Shown: positions 18,801 to 27,182 of the stretch, one piece after another | Layout of the letters: each line of letters begins with the position of its first letter | How positions within the stretch are numbered: the stretch's first letter is position 1 | Origin: Pseudomonas kairouanensis | GTDB taxonomy: Bacteria; Pseudomonadota; Gammaproteobacteria; Pseudomonadales; Pseudomonadaceae | Assembly (NCBI RefSeq): GCF_004682055.1 | Contig: NZ_QUZU01000004.1 | Span: 124,001 to 188,000, forward strand | Length of the DNA: 64,000 bases | Reading direction: 5' to 3' | Made by a program: the position numbers and the translations under genes | Notes under the pieces: model-generated | Told to the model about the DNA's origin: nothing | The model's database searches: none | The model's input: the letters and a program-made list of their open reading frames with translations, nothing else

Positions 18801-20672
18801 CTCAGGCAGCAAAGAAAGACGCTGCGCCAAGTCTGGGAACTGCTCGGCAAGGCCGTTCCTGAACTCAAAGAGCGATTCACCCAACGTCACCTGGAAGAAC
18901 AGCAGAAAACAGCCACGGCCAGGGTTGAGTTCGAGATCGCCTACGAACGCTACCGAAACGCGAAGGAAGCCCTGTTTCCCGCCCTGCAACGGTACGAAGC
19001 GAAGGCGGCCGAACTGATGGAAATTGACAAGACGAATCCGGATCCCAAGCGCAAGAAAGACATTGCAACCTGGTATTTTTACGATTACTGGGGGTCGCTG
19101 TTCGACATCAATATGGAACGCCTGTTGAGTTCGAATGAAACCCATCGGGGCGAAACGTATTTTGAACTCAGTGGCCGCGCTAACGACGAGTTGCCTCAGG
19201 GCATCACCAATGCCTACAACGAGGTGTTCGCCCTGTGGAAAGTCCAGGTTGAAACGTTCAAGCACTTGATTGTGCTCGCAGAAAAAATGGAAAGCTTCCT
19301 CCAGCAGGCCGACCCCGCGCAGCGCAAGTACCTGCTAAGGGAAAGGCCGGACTATGCCTATGTCTCCTCAGTCGAAATAAAACAAAGCCTTTTGATGTTC
19401 CTGTCAGAACTGGTCTTCAACCGTAACCACGGCTCCAGGGACCCAGCCGAGTATCCGTTCATCATGGAACTCGCCGACCCCACAAGGGACACCGTCATCT
19501 TGTCGCACGCAGAAATTCGTGACACCGGCGGCTACTCCCTTGCCGAACAGATGAACGTGCTGAACGGCGTACTTGACCTCTACGAGCGCTTGGAAAATGC
19601 CGTCAACTCGCTGGTTGAAATGAACTCGGGCTTTATCCGGGAAGCGTATCGTGCTGCGTTCCTGGAGCACTTGAATGAAGCCCGCAGCGGTCTTGAAACC
19701 CAATTGGCCGACCTGATCCTCGTCGACACCGGCTTCGCCCCCAACATTGCCCGGGCCAGAGTCGAGCGGACCAAGAGTCCGACAAAGATCGTGTTCAAGA
19801 CTCGCAACCACGAATATCTGGTCGGTGAGCTGCAACCCGCCGAAGCGCAGGCCACCGACCGCACGGTTGTCATCCAGGACCCTGTCACCAGAAAGATCGT
19901 CGCCACCTACCACGAACACCCCGTTGAAGGGGCGTGGCATGAAGTCGTCGAACCCGCCCCACCCGTACCGCCTGCGGTGCCGGTAGTGCGTGGCCTGAAG
20001 GCAATTGAAAACGAAGCCAAAATGATCATGTCACGCCGGGCGAAGACTGAGCGCATCATTCGCGACCAGCAAAAAAAGCTGTTGGACGATGTGCGCCGTG
20101 AATCGCTGCGCCCGCTGGAGTGGGAGGAGATGCTGAGCCCGCAGGCGAGCCAGCTTGACGCACTGGCCGATGAAATCGAGCGTGACCACGGCACCCAGCC
20201 CAATGCCGCCGCCCTGATCAACGCCTATCGCAACGAGGCGCAAAGCCTGCGGCGCCTGGCGCTGGAGGTGTGCAGCGAAGCCTTCAAGCAGCAGCGCCCC
20301 AAAGCAGCGAACATCGAGTATCTATGGCGCCATGGTTTTGTCGATATCAACTTGGTCAAAAGGCGAACGCCGCTGAAGATTGGTGGCTTCCTGACCGAAT
20401 ATGCGGTGCGTGACAAACAGAAGATCAAAGAAGGAAAGCGCGGTGACGACACCGTGTTGTGGTACGCGCACTTTCACTACCCTAAAGCTGATACGCCCGC
20501 GTTCGAGCCCTCGTTCGGCCACCTGAAGACAAAAGAAGAACGCGCGTTTACCCGCAAGGACCTGATCGAACAGGCGCGCACCAACAATCGAAAACTGGTC
20601 AATCTTGAGAAGGTAATAATCAAGCCACCTCTGGACCGGGTGTTGTTTCTCAAGCTGGAGCCCCCGGCGTGA
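15837..20672 (+). CDS. Giant dermonecrotic-toxin-domain (ToxA_N/DUF6543-like) protein
   Basis: This 1611-residue protein resembles the large Pseudomonas proteins whose N-terminal half is classed with dermonecrotic toxin N-terminal domains. Family-like stretches include LRPLALYRAP, GPHLLYRPLYSD (near residue 581) and ARPIYANGGIKEPHI (near 620). A hydrophobic, possibly membrane-inserting region follows near residues 705-765 (GAWLLFNTLILPLV). The C-terminal half is charged and helical, with likely coiled coil around 1000-1070. No signal peptide is visible. The start at 15837 is chosen because AAGGA lies seven bases upstream; an in-frame ATG at 15807 lacks one. The gene is isolated, directly after the metH terminator. 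Target, secretion route and toxicity are unknown. Confidence 0.75.
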   Translation: MPNPTSAAALGQLPAQAARIHFASRPTLVSVVYAGLRHRILERYPTLQLDLTLVKLASPLASGNYSFQLLLNVAISHLLAPQLLDFSPRHGQSFFLTQAPPEGLTPPAPLTIDMQVIAQVIDELRLTLYIDFQQALADYWSETDTHGNSRWQWLGELLKGQMIAAATAPTTLSGVQLEMLTTVGLWPQMLTRLRRSDPPTYVYFIETTLTKGAEHTSLLTPDMLIVRGRQVLLYAIDGDVEAFDDIDAFGTAWGAKLAERFEFDSLTWRRNEPDGNVFERQAGLILNQQLEDIAHLSFEGQSEEALQARLARLTDPALHLSRDPKASLDDLKKVDDQSPAWLRQANADDRFAYHRHLQDMAQVLKKNRARSFNEGIASIYSFSHEALRTQMKADHGDVDPDQVILDFTVAAGYPGGAGIIEHVKLSLTELAVKNLAGKPSGTLKVYGKDGATLPAWLTEDYLMGSTGLIQRVDIGTRYPQSIRTLLLSDTEEAQQRETLFCRELQVHLPMQALEFKIRRQYGITTLGYRYVKALMGHYPADRVVDGQEIVLRPLALYRAPHTAPDPVANIFIIETRAASTGPHLLYRPLYSDCLYEYSTRQALMDALAQPGALQDSILTWLTDKARPIYANGGIKEPHILRFLSGDEAAVYERPAPATLALDEGADEWLQSQVNGQLLNHLFGSTARAMVDLADRESVSNHESRWAILMEGAWLLFNTLILPLVRGPAMLAGWFMVMVSSLEQDLSGLDSDDATTRELALIDLLLNIAMVLLHAASSSHKAPQPWPSRTEDDTALQLNAWRHRQASPRPSATTTIRQGAVALPGEPPLTGPMALDFSRSLASPEAGTLLLEKLLEVRVPWPQVLPAPHASGPLKGLYRIGDHWHASVAGLLFQVAVVPGFGEVYLVHPQHPLRPGFKLVSDGQGHWRLDRGARLEGGMPGSRRAELQRKRSEQMQPLFAELKALGIEFLEGDMAAAPTVIALNSARATLRQQRKTLRQVWELLGKAVPELKERFTQRHLEEQQKTATARVEFEIAYERYRNAKEALFPALQRYEAKAAELMEIDKTNPDPKRKKDIATWYFYDYWGSLFDINMERLLSSNETHRGETYFELSGRANDELPQGITNAYNEVFALWKVQVETFKHLIVLAEKMESFLQQADPAQRKYLLRERPDYAYVSSVEIKQSLLMFLSELVFNRNHGSRDPAEYPFIMELADPTRDTVILSHAEIRDTGGYSLAEQMNVLNGVLDLYERLENAVNSLVEMNSGFIREAYRAAFLEHLNEARSGLETQLADLILVDTGFAPNIARARVERTKSPTKIVFKTRNHEYLVGELQPAEAQATDRTVVIQDPVTRKIVATYHEHPVEGAWHEVVEPAPPVPPAVPVVRGLKAIENEAKMIMSRRAKTERIIRDQQKKLLDDVRRESLRPLEWEEMLSPQASQLDALADEIERDHGTQPNAAALINAYRNEAQSLRRLALEVCSEAFKQQRPKAANIEYLWRHGFVDINLVKRRTPLKIGGFLTEYAVRDKQKIKEGKRGDDTVLWYAHFHYPKADTPAFEPSFGHLKTKEERAFTRKDLIEQARTNNRKLVNLEKVIIKPPLDRVLFLKLEPPA

Positions 20673-20740
20673 AGGCATAAGCCGCGCCTCCCAAGTGGAT
20701 TGTCTATGCTGTCCCTTACACACTTGGTGTCGAGGGATGT

Positions 20741-20959
20741 ATGGACGATCCAGTCAACAACAAGCCGCCTACCTTCTGGCAGATGCTGCACAGTGTCATG
20801 GCGGCAGCCTTTGGCGTGCAGAGCGGCAAGAACCGCGCCCGCGACTTTACCCACGGCAAGCCCAGCCACTTCGTGATCCTGGGCATTGTGTTCACGGTGG
20901 TGTTTGCATTGACACTGTTTGGCATCGTCAAGCTGGTGCTGCACTTGGCCGGGGTGTAA
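20741..20959 (+). CDS. DUF2970 small membrane protein
   Basis: This 72-residue protein has the DUF2970 pattern: FWQMLHSVMAAAFGVQSGKNRARDF followed by one C-terminal transmembrane helix (about residues 45-68). Short proteins of this family are widespread in beta- and gamma-proteobacteria and have no established function. It stands alone, with a stem-loop immediately downstream. Confidence 0.8.
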   Translation: MDDPVNNKPPTFWQMLHSVMAAAFGVQSGKNRARDFTHGKPSHFVILGIVFTVVFALTLFGIVKLVLHLAGV

Positions 20960-20969
20960 CCCCCATCAA

Positions 20970-21001
20970 AATGTGGGAGGGTGCTTTCACCCTCCCACAT
21001 T
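20970..21001 (+). terminator. REP-like stem-loop after DUF2970 gene
   Basis: A perfect 14-bp stem (20970-20983 with 20988-21001) closes on a CTTT loop. The arm AATGTGGGAGGG has the same sequence as the ends of the REP doublets in this window. No T run follows, so termination would be structural rather than classical. Confidence 0.6.
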
Positions 21002-21033
21002 GGGTCCGCGCATGACTTGGGATCGTCCTGCCT

Positions 21034-21147
21034 TTACTGGTGGCTCACCCAGAACACAGCTGTTCCCACCACCAGAATGATCAGGAACAGAATGGCCCAG
21101 GCATCAACGGTACTGTCGGGTTTACGGGCTTTTGTAGGATTGCTCAT
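21034..21147 (-). CDS. 37-residue single-helix membrane protein
   Basis: On the minus strand an ATG with GAGG upstream opens a 37-codon frame. It encodes a short polar N-terminus (MSNPTKARKPDSTVD) followed by a hydrophobic helix (about residues 17-34, WAILFLIILVVGTAVFWV) ending SHQ. It is too short for most gene callers. It lies divergent from cysI with about 230 bp between. Function unknown; the composition suggests a bitopic inner-membrane peptide, possibly a regulator or accessory subunit. Confidence 0.65.
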   Translation of the reverse strand: MSNPTKARKPDSTVDAWAILFLIILVVGTAVFWVSHQ

Positions 21148-21275
21148 CGCATCGCCTCTTGTCGGTTTTATAGGTGATTGCACTAAGACTCGACCTCAGT
21201 AAAGTTCATGCTTGCCCGTATGACAAATGTGGGTATCGCGAGAATCAGTCTCAATAGTCGTTTTGGTTATTTGCA

Positions 21276-21281
21276 TATACT
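21276..21281 (+). promoter_or_regulatory. Candidate -10 of the cysI promoter
   Basis: TATACT lies about 100 bases before the cysI start. The hexamer 17 bases upstream (AATAGT) is a poor -35, as expected of a promoter needing an activator such as CysB. Inference only. Confidence 0.4.
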
Positions 21282-21380
21282 CAAACATCACTTTTGCGCA
21301 TAAACGCAAACTGGTATCGTGCGCCGGCTCCGTTGGGAGTGCGCGGCCGTGCGCGCAGATTTGCCGAGAACAGGACCTAT

Positions 21381-23039
21381 ATGTACGTATACGACGAATA
21401 CGATCAGCGCATCATCGAGGACCGCGTCAAGCAGTTCCGTGATCAGACCCGACGCTACCTAGCAGGTGAACTGAGCGAAGAAGAGTTCCGCCCTCTGCGC
21501 CTGCAAAATGGCCTTTATGTTCAGCGCTTTGCGCCGATGCTGCGGGTGGCCGTGCCTTATGGCCAACTGACTTCGCGTCAGATGCGCATGATGGCCAAGA
21601 TTGCCCGTGACTTCGACAAAGGCTATGCCCACATCAGTACCCGCCAGAACGTTCAGTTCAACTGGCCGGCGCTGGAAGATGTGCCGGATATCCTGGCCGA
21701 ACTGGCGACCGTGCAAATGCACGCCATTCAGACCAGCGGTAACTGCCTGCGCAACGTCACCACCGACCAATTTGCCGGCGTTGCCGCCGATGAGCTGATC
21801 GACCCACGCCCCTGGTGCGAAATCGTCCGTCAGTGGACCACCTTCCACCCCGAATTCGCCTACCTGCCACGCAAGTTCAAGATCGCCATCAATGGCTCGA
21901 CCTCGGACCGTGCAGCCATCGAAGTACACGACATCGGCCTGGAGCCGGTGTACAACGCAGCCGGCGAGTTGGGCTTCCGTGTGTTGGTGGGTGGCGGCCT
22001 GGGCCGTACGCCGGTGGTGGGTGCCTTTATCAACGAGTTCCTGCCGTGGCAGGACCTGTTGAGCTACCTCGATGCCATCCTGCGGGTCTATAACCGCTAT
22101 GGCCGTCGTGACAACAAGTACAAGGCCCGGATCAAGATCCTGGTCAAGGCACTGACCCCTGAGGTATTTGCCCAGAAAGTCGACGCCGAGATGGAACACC
22201 TGCGCGGCGGCCAGACCACCCTGACCGAAGCCGAAGTGCATCGCGTGGCCAAGCACTTCGTCGACCCTGAGTACAAGGCCCTGAGCAATCAGGACGCCGA
22301 ACTCGCCGCCCTCGACGTGGAGCATCCAGGTTTCGCCCGCTGGCGTGGCCGCAACACCCTGGCGCACAAAAAGCCGGGCTATGTTGCCGTGACCCTGTCG
22401 CTCAAACCGACCGGTGTTGCCCCAGGCGACATCACCGACAAGCAGCTGGACGCCGTCGCCGACCTGGCCGACCGCTACAGCTTCGGCCAACTGCGCACCT
22501 CCCATGAGCAGAACATCATTCTGGCGGATGTCGAGCAGAGCCAACTGTTCACCCTGTGGGGCGAACTGCGCGAAGGCGGTTTCGCCACGCCGAACATCGG
22601 CCTGTTGACCGATATCATCTGCTGCCCGGGTGGCGACTTCTGCTCCCTGGCCAACGCCAAGTCGATCCCGATTGCCGAATCGATCCAACGTCGTTTCGAC
22701 GACCTGGACTACCTGTTCGACATCGGCGAGCTGGACTTGAACATCTCCGGTTGCATGAACGCCTGTGGCCACCACCACGTCGGCCACATCGGCATCCTGG
22801 GCGTGGACAAGAAAGGCGAAGAATTCTACCAAGTGTCCCTGGGTGGCAGCGCCAGCCGCGATGCGAGCCTGGGCAAGATCCTCGGCCCGTCCTTCGCCCA
22901 GGAAGCCATGCCCGAGGTGATCGGCAAGCTGATCGATGTGTACATCGAACAGCGCACCGAAGATGAACGTTTCATCGACACCTACCAGCGCATCGGCATT
23001 GACCTGTTCAAGGAGCGCGTCTATGCAGCGAATCATTAA
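21381..23039 (+). CDS. cysI: Sulfite reductase haemoprotein (nitrite/sulfite reductase family)
   Basis: This 552-residue enzyme reduces sulfite to sulfide for cysteine synthesis. It has the two-fold nitrite/sulfite reductase ferredoxin-like halves, with substrate-side residues in HISTRQNVQF (near 75) and GNCLRNVT. The sirohaem/[4Fe-4S] cysteines occur as ICCPGGDFC (about 414-420) and SGCMNACGHHH (about 457-461). A longer in-frame extension exists, but the ATG at 21381 (MYVYDEYDQRI) is the usual start in Pseudomonas. The following DUF934 gene overlaps its end by 17 bases. Confidence 0.95.
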   Translation: MYVYDEYDQRIIEDRVKQFRDQTRRYLAGELSEEEFRPLRLQNGLYVQRFAPMLRVAVPYGQLTSRQMRMMAKIARDFDKGYAHISTRQNVQFNWPALEDVPDILAELATVQMHAIQTSGNCLRNVTTDQFAGVAADELIDPRPWCEIVRQWTTFHPEFAYLPRKFKIAINGSTSDRAAIEVHDIGLEPVYNAAGELGFRVLVGGGLGRTPVVGAFINEFLPWQDLLSYLDAILRVYNRYGRRDNKYKARIKILVKALTPEVFAQKVDAEMEHLRGGQTTLTEAEVHRVAKHFVDPEYKALSNQDAELAALDVEHPGFARWRGRNTLAHKKPGYVAVTLSLKPTGVAPGDITDKQLDAVADLADRYSFGQLRTSHEQNIILADVEQSQLFTLWGELREGGFATPNIGLLTDIICCPGGDFCSLANAKSIPIAESIQRRFDDLDYLFDIGELDLNISGCMNACGHHHVGHIGILGVDKKGEEFYQVSLGGSASRDASLGKILGPSFAQEAMPEVIGKLIDVYIEQRTEDERFIDTYQRIGIDLFKERVYAANH

Positions 23040-23517
23040 GAACAACGAAGTCCTCGACGAAACCTGGCACCTGCTGCCCAAGGACGCGAGCTTCGATGGC
23101 ATCTCCAACTGCGACGACCTGATCGTACCGTTGGCGTTGTGGCGCGAACACGGCCACGCCCTCAAGGCCCGCGATGGCGGCCTGGGCGTATGGCTGGACG
23201 CCGATGAAGAAGCCGAAGAAATCGGCGACGACGTGGAGCACTTCCAGGTTATCGCGCTGAACTTCCCGGCCTTCACCGATGGCCGTAACTACTCCAACGC
23301 GCGTCTGCTGCGTGACCGTTACGGTTACAAAGGCGAGCTGCGCGCAATTGGCGACGTGCTGCGCGACCAATTGTTCTACCTGCGCCGTTGCGGGTTCGAT
23401 GCCTTCGCCTTGCGTGCCGACAAAGACCCGTACGAAGCGCTGGAAAGCCTCAAGGACTTCTCAGTGACGTACCAGGCTGCAACGGATGAACCGTTGCCGC
23501 TGTTTCGCCGCCGCTAA
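23023..23517 (+). CDS. DUF934 protein, accessory to sulfite reduction
   Basis: This 164-residue DUF934 protein contains FTDGRNYSNARLLRDRYGYKG-type residues around 85-105, the family's most conserved part. Members are almost always encoded next to cysI and are often annotated as putative oxidoreductases; the biochemical role is unproven. The ATG at 23023 lies inside the end of cysI (17-base overlap), implying translational coupling. A strong terminator follows 11 bases after the stop. Confidence 0.88.
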   Translation: MQRIIKNNEVLDETWHLLPKDASFDGISNCDDLIVPLALWREHGHALKARDGGLGVWLDADEEAEEIGDDVEHFQVIALNFPAFTDGRNYSNARLLRDRYGYKGELRAIGDVLRDQLFYLRRCGFDAFALRADKDPYEALESLKDFSVTYQAATDEPLPLFRRR

Positions 23518-23528
23518 GTCTGCGTGAA

Positions 23529-23560
23529 TGAAAAAACCCTGGCACGCCAGGGTTTTTTCA
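23529..23560. terminator. Bidirectional terminator of cysI operon and MerR gene
   Basis: A perfect 15-bp stem (23529-23543 with 23546-23560) includes A6 and T6 tracts. Its right edge contains the stop codon of the convergent MerR gene. Confidence 0.9.
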
Positions 23561-23962
23561 TGGGTTCAATTTGATCGACGCCAGCACCTGCTTTTGCCCC
23601 ATGCTGCAGGGCACCCCTTCGGGTTGCGCGCGCACTGCCTCGATCACACCCAATAATTGCGCCTTGCTGTGGGCCAGTTGCGCCTGCATCTGCTCGATCT
23701 GCGTCACCTTGCGCTCCAATGCCTCGATCAACTCCTCGCGCTTGTGCTCTCCCGGTGCAGGCATCAGTGCCTTGAGTTCCTGCAGGGTGAACCCAGCCTG
23801 CTGCGCACTTTGAATCAACTGCAACGTCTGCAGTGCCTCCACCGAGTAACGCCGATAACCGTTGGCCTGACGCCCCACCTGGCTGATCAGCCCCTCGGCC
23901 TCGTAAAAGCGGATACGCGACGCCGCCAACCCACTCTGTTTTGCCAACTCACCAATGTTCAT
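23558..23962 (-). CDS. MerR-family transcriptional regulator
   Basis: This 134-residue protein has an N-terminal MerR winged helix (MNIGELAKQSGLAASRIRFYE, then GYRRYS) and a C-terminal coiled coil (EALERKVTQIEQMQAQLAHSK). One cysteine near residue 120 (VPCSMG) is not the multi-Cys metal signature. The upstream extension of the frame would run through the promoter, so the ATG at 23962 is used. It diverges from an old-yellow-enzyme gene with a MerR-style operator between, so it probably controls that reductase and itself. Likely signal: electrophile or quinone; inferred from the target only. Confidence 0.9.
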   Translation of the reverse strand: MNIGELAKQSGLAASRIRFYEAEGLISQVGRQANGYRRYSVEALQTLQLIQSAQQAGFTLQELKALMPAPGEHKREELIEALERKVTQIEQMQAQLAHSKAQLLGVIEAVRAQPEGVPCSMGQKQVLASIKLNP

Positions 23963-23975
23963 CGTCAACGCCTGC

Positions 23976-24006
23976 TTGACATTAAAGTTAACTTTAAGCT
24001 TAGCCT
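23976..24006 (+). promoter_or_regulatory. MerR-type promoter/operator with 19-bp spacer
   Basis: TTGACA (23976-23981) and TAGCCT (24001-24006) are separated by 19 bases. The spacer holds a perfect 16-bp palindrome, TTAAAGTTAACTTTAA (23982-23997). Overlong spacers with a central dyad are diagnostic of promoters activated by DNA distortion through MerR-family proteins. Confidence 0.75.
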
Positions 24007-24034
24007 GAGGCCTCCCCCGCTCAGGAGTCAACCC

Positions 24035-25267
24035 ATGTCACCCTTTGAAGCCTTGCAACTGCCCAATGGCCAAGTCATCGCCAACCGTATCGCCAAGGCG
24101 GCGATGGAAGAAAACATGGCCGATGCGCACCAAGCGCCGTCCCCCGAGTTGAAGCAGCTGTACAAGGCCTGGGCCGACGGCAAGCCCGGCCTGCTGATTA
24201 CCGGCAACGTGATGATCGACCGCCGCGCCATGACCGGCCCCGGCGGTGTGGCCCTGGAAGATGAGCGGCAGTTGCAGAGCTTTCGCGAATGGGCCGATGT
24301 GGCTCGCGGCAAAGGCGTGCACTTCTGGGTACAACTCAGCCATCCGGGGCGCCAGACCCCAGCCAACTTGCGCCAACAAGCCGTGGCCCCCTCCGCTGTC
24401 GCCCTCGACCTGGGTGGTTTCTCGAAAATGTTCGCCAAACCCAAGGCCATGACCGAGGACGATATCCAGGACGTGATCCAGCGCTTCGCCACCAGCGCAC
24501 GTCTGGCCGAACAAGCCGGGTTTACCGGGGTGCAGATCCACGGCGCCCACGGCTATTTGATCAGCCAGTTCCTGTCGCCCCTGAGCAACCAGCGCACCGA
24601 CCGCTGGGGCGGCCCGCTGGAAAACCGTGCACGTCTGTTGCTGGAAGTGATCGCTGCCGTGCGTGCCAGCGTCAGTCCATCGTTCTGTGTGGCGGTCAAG
24701 CTCAACTCGGCGGATTTCCAGCGCGGCGGCTTTGCAGAGGCCGATGCCCGTGCCGTGGTCGAGATGCTCAACCCGCTGCCCATCGACCTGCTGGAATTGT
24801 CCGGCGGCAGCTATGAAGCGCCCGCCATGCAAGGCGAAGCCCGGGACGGCCGCACCCTGGCCCGCGAGGCGTATTTCCTGGAGATGGCCCAGGCACTGGC
24901 AACCATTGCCACGATGCCGGTGATGGTCACCGGGGGCATCCGCCGCCTGCCCATCGTGCAGCAGGTGCTGGACAGCGGCATCGCCATGGCCGGAATCGCC
25001 ACCGCCCTGACCCTGGAGCCGCACCTGATCCAACACTGGCGCGAAGGCCGCGACCCCAACCCCCAACTCAAACCCATCGACTGGAAACGCAAACCCCTGG
25101 CCTCCCTCGCCATCCTCGCGGTGGTGCGCTACCAGATGCACCGCCTGAGCCGCGGCCACTTGCCCAAGGCCAAGGTCGCGCCGTGCATGGCCCTGGTGCG
25201 TGACCAATGGTTTATCGCACGGCGCACCCGCCAGTACCGCGCCGCCATGACGCAATCTTCACAATAA
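24035..25267 (+). CDS. NADH:flavin oxidoreductase (old yellow enzyme family)
   Basis: This 410-residue protein is an FMN-binding TIM barrel of the OYE-like/2,4-dienoyl-CoA reductase type. Visible signatures are VQLSHPGRQTPA (near 105), VQIHGAHGYLISQFLSP (near 170, the substrate-binding His and catalytic Tyr region) and RWGGPLENRARLL. The C-terminus extends about 40 residues beyond the minimal barrel. It probably reduces activated alkenes or quinones with NAD(P)H in the cytoplasm. The ATG at 24035 follows CAGGAG. It is read from the MerR-type promoter shared with the divergent regulator. Confidence 0.88.
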   Translation: MSPFEALQLPNGQVIANRIAKAAMEENMADAHQAPSPELKQLYKAWADGKPGLLITGNVMIDRRAMTGPGGVALEDERQLQSFREWADVARGKGVHFWVQLSHPGRQTPANLRQQAVAPSAVALDLGGFSKMFAKPKAMTEDDIQDVIQRFATSARLAEQAGFTGVQIHGAHGYLISQFLSPLSNQRTDRWGGPLENRARLLLEVIAAVRASVSPSFCVAVKLNSADFQRGGFAEADARAVVEMLNPLPIDLLELSGGSYEAPAMQGEARDGRTLAREAYFLEMAQALATIATMPVMVTGGIRRLPIVQQVLDSGIAMAGIATALTLEPHLIQHWREGRDPNPQLKPIDWKRKPLASLAILAVVRYQMHRLSRGHLPKAKVAPCMALVRDQWFIARRTRQYRAAMTQSSQ

Positions 25268-25344
25268 GGGCGGAGCATTCGCCATGATCGAACTGTCCCC
25301 TATTGATCAGCAGTTTTTAACCTCACTGACGATTGGAGTTCTTC

Positions 25345-27069
25345 ATGGCGAAAATCAACCTGGCCCAACAGCTGGCGACCACCCTTGAACAGGCGGGCAT
25401 CAAGCGCATCTGGGGCCTGACCGGCGACAGCCTCAACGGCCTCACCGACGCCTTGCGCACCATGGACAGCATCGAGTGGATGCATGTGCGCCACGAGGAA
25501 GTCGCTGCCTTTGCGGCCGGTGCCGAGGCCGCTGCCACCGGTGAGCTGACGGTGTGCGCCGGCAGTTGCGGGCCGGGCAACCTGCACTTGATCAATGGCT
25601 TGTTCGACTGCCACCGCAACCATGTGCCGGTGCTGGCGATTGCCGCGCAGATTCCTTCCACTGAAATCGGCTTGAACTACTTTCAGGAAACCCACCCTCA
25701 GGAACTGTTCAAGGAGTGCAGCCACTTCGTCGAACTGGTCACCAACCCCGAACAGATGCCCCAGGTACTGCACCGCGCCATGCGCTCAGCCATCCTCAAT
25801 CGCGGCGTGGCGGTGGTGGTGATTCCGGGGGATGTGTCGCTGCTTGAAGTAGAAGACAAACTCAAACCCTGGCCCGCTCTGCACGCACCGCGCACGCTGC
25901 CGGCTGAACAAGACTTGCAGCGCCTTACCGATATGCTTGAGCACAGCCAGAAAGTCACCCTGCTGTGCGGCAGCGGTTGCGCGGGGGCCCATGACCACGT
26001 TGTGGCGCTGGCCGACGCCTTGGGTGCGCCGGTGGTGCATGCCTTGCGCGGCAAGGAACATGTGGAATGGGACAACCCGTTCGACGTGGGCATGACCGGG
26101 CTGATCGGTTTCAGCTCCGGTTATCACGCCATGCTCGATTGCGACACGCTGATCATGCTCGGCACAGACTTCCCCTACCGCCAGTTCTACCCCACTGACG
26201 CCAAGATCATTCAGGTCGACCGTGACCCGCAGGCGCTCGGCCGTCGCGCCACGCTGGATCTGGGCATTGCCGCCGACGTGAGTGAAACCATCGCCGCCCT
26301 GCTGCCGCGCCTGACGCGCAAGACCGATCGCAGCTTTCTCGACACCTCGCTCAAACACTATGAAAAAGCCCGACAGGGCCTGGATGACCTGGCGCAGCCC
26401 TCAAAGGCCAACCGGCCGATCCACCCACAATACGTGGCGCGGTTGCTCAGCGAACTGGCCGATGATGACGCGATCTTCACCGCCGATGTGGGTTCGCCCA
26501 CCGTCTGGGCGGCGCGCTACCTGAAGATGAATGGCAAGCGTCGGCTGATCGGCTCGTTCAACCACGGCTCCATGGCCAACGCCATGCCGCAGGCCATCGG
26601 TGCGCAGGCGGCATTTCCTGATCGCCAGGTGATCTCGATGTCCGGCGACGGTGGTTTTGCCATGCTGATGGGGGATTTCATTTCGTTGGCGCAGTTGAAA
26701 TTACCAGTGAAAGTCATCGTGTTCGACAACTCGTCCCTGGGCTTCGTGGCCATGGAGATGAAAGCGGCAGGCTATCTGGATGCCGGCACCGAGCTGAAAA
26801 ACCCGGACTTTGCCGCCATGTCCAACGCCATGGGCATCCTGGGGATTCGTGTGGAGCAGTCCGAAGACCTCGAACCGGCGCTGCGCCGCGCCCTGGAACA
26901 TGATGGGCCGGTGTTGGTGGATGTGGTTACCGCGACCCAGGAATTGGTGATGCCACCGACGATCAAGCTGGAGCAGGCCAAAGGGTTCAGCCTGTATATG
27001 CTCAAGGCGGTGATGAGCGGACGAGGCGATGAAGTCATTGAGCTAGCACGCACCAACTGGCTGCGCTAA
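25345..27069 (+). CDS. poxB: Pyruvate dehydrogenase (quinone) / pyruvate oxidase
   Basis: This 574-residue protein is a thiamine-diphosphate enzyme close in size to E. coli PoxB (572). The N-terminal Pyr domain carries the catalytic Glu in [14 protein letters not shown] (near 50), and the ThDP-binding motif [12 protein letters not shown] begins near 435. PoxB oxidatively decarboxylates pyruvate to acetate and CO2, passing electrons to ubiquinone at the inner membrane via FAD. The ATG at 25345 has GGAG seven bases upstream; an earlier TTG is less likely. The first 75 bases after the OYE stop hold no clear promoter, so cotranscription is possible. A REP doublet follows. Confidence 0.92.
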   Translation: MAKINLAQQLATTLEQAGIKRIWGLTGDSLNGLTDALRTMDSIEWMHVRHEEVAAFAAGAEAAATGELTVCAGSCGPGNLHLINGLFDCHRNHVPVLAIAAQIPSTEIGLNYFQETHPQELFKECSHFVELVTNPEQMPQVLHRAMRSAILNRGVAVVVIPGDVSLLEVEDKLKPWPALHAPRTLPAEQDLQRLTDMLEHSQKVTLLCGSGCAGAHDHVVALADALGAPVVHALRGKEHVEWDNPFDVGMTGLIGFSSGYHAMLDCDTLIMLGTDFPYRQFYPTDAKIIQVDRDPQALGRRATLDLGIAADVSETIAALLPRLTRKTDRSFLDTSLKHYEKARQGLDDLAQPSKANRPIHPQYVARLLSELADDDAIFTADVGSPTVWAARYLKMNGKRRLIGSFNHGSMANAMPQAIGAQAAFPDRQVISMSGDGGFAMLMGDFISLAQLKLPVKVIVFDNSSLGFVAMEMKAAGYLDAGTELKNPDFAAMSNAMGILGIRVEQSEDLEPALRRALEHDGPVLVDVVTATQELVMPPTIKLEQAKGFSLYMLKAVMSGRGDEVIELARTNWLR

Positions 27070-27073
27070 ACCC

Positions 27074-27166
27074 AATGTGGGGAGGGGCTTGCTCCCGATG
27101 GCGGTGGGTCAGCTAACACATCAGTGACTGACACACTGCAATCGGGAGCAAGCCCCCTCCCACATT
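27074..27166. repeat. REP doublet (REPIN-like) B
   Basis: The arms AATGTGGGGAGGGGCTTGCT and its near-complement ending CCCTCCCACATT enclose ATCGGGAG/CTCCCGAT and a short variable loop bordered by GTCAG/CTGAC. It lies between the convergent poxB and FMN-reductase genes. Confidence 0.85.
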
Positions 27167-27182
27167 TGACTGCATTACCAAA

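Noticed and set aside
23657..24034. N-terminal extension of the old-yellow-enzyme frame through the MerR gene
   Set aside because: The extension would read antisense through the regulator and across the MerR promoter; the ATG at 24035 with CAGGAG begins the conserved domain.
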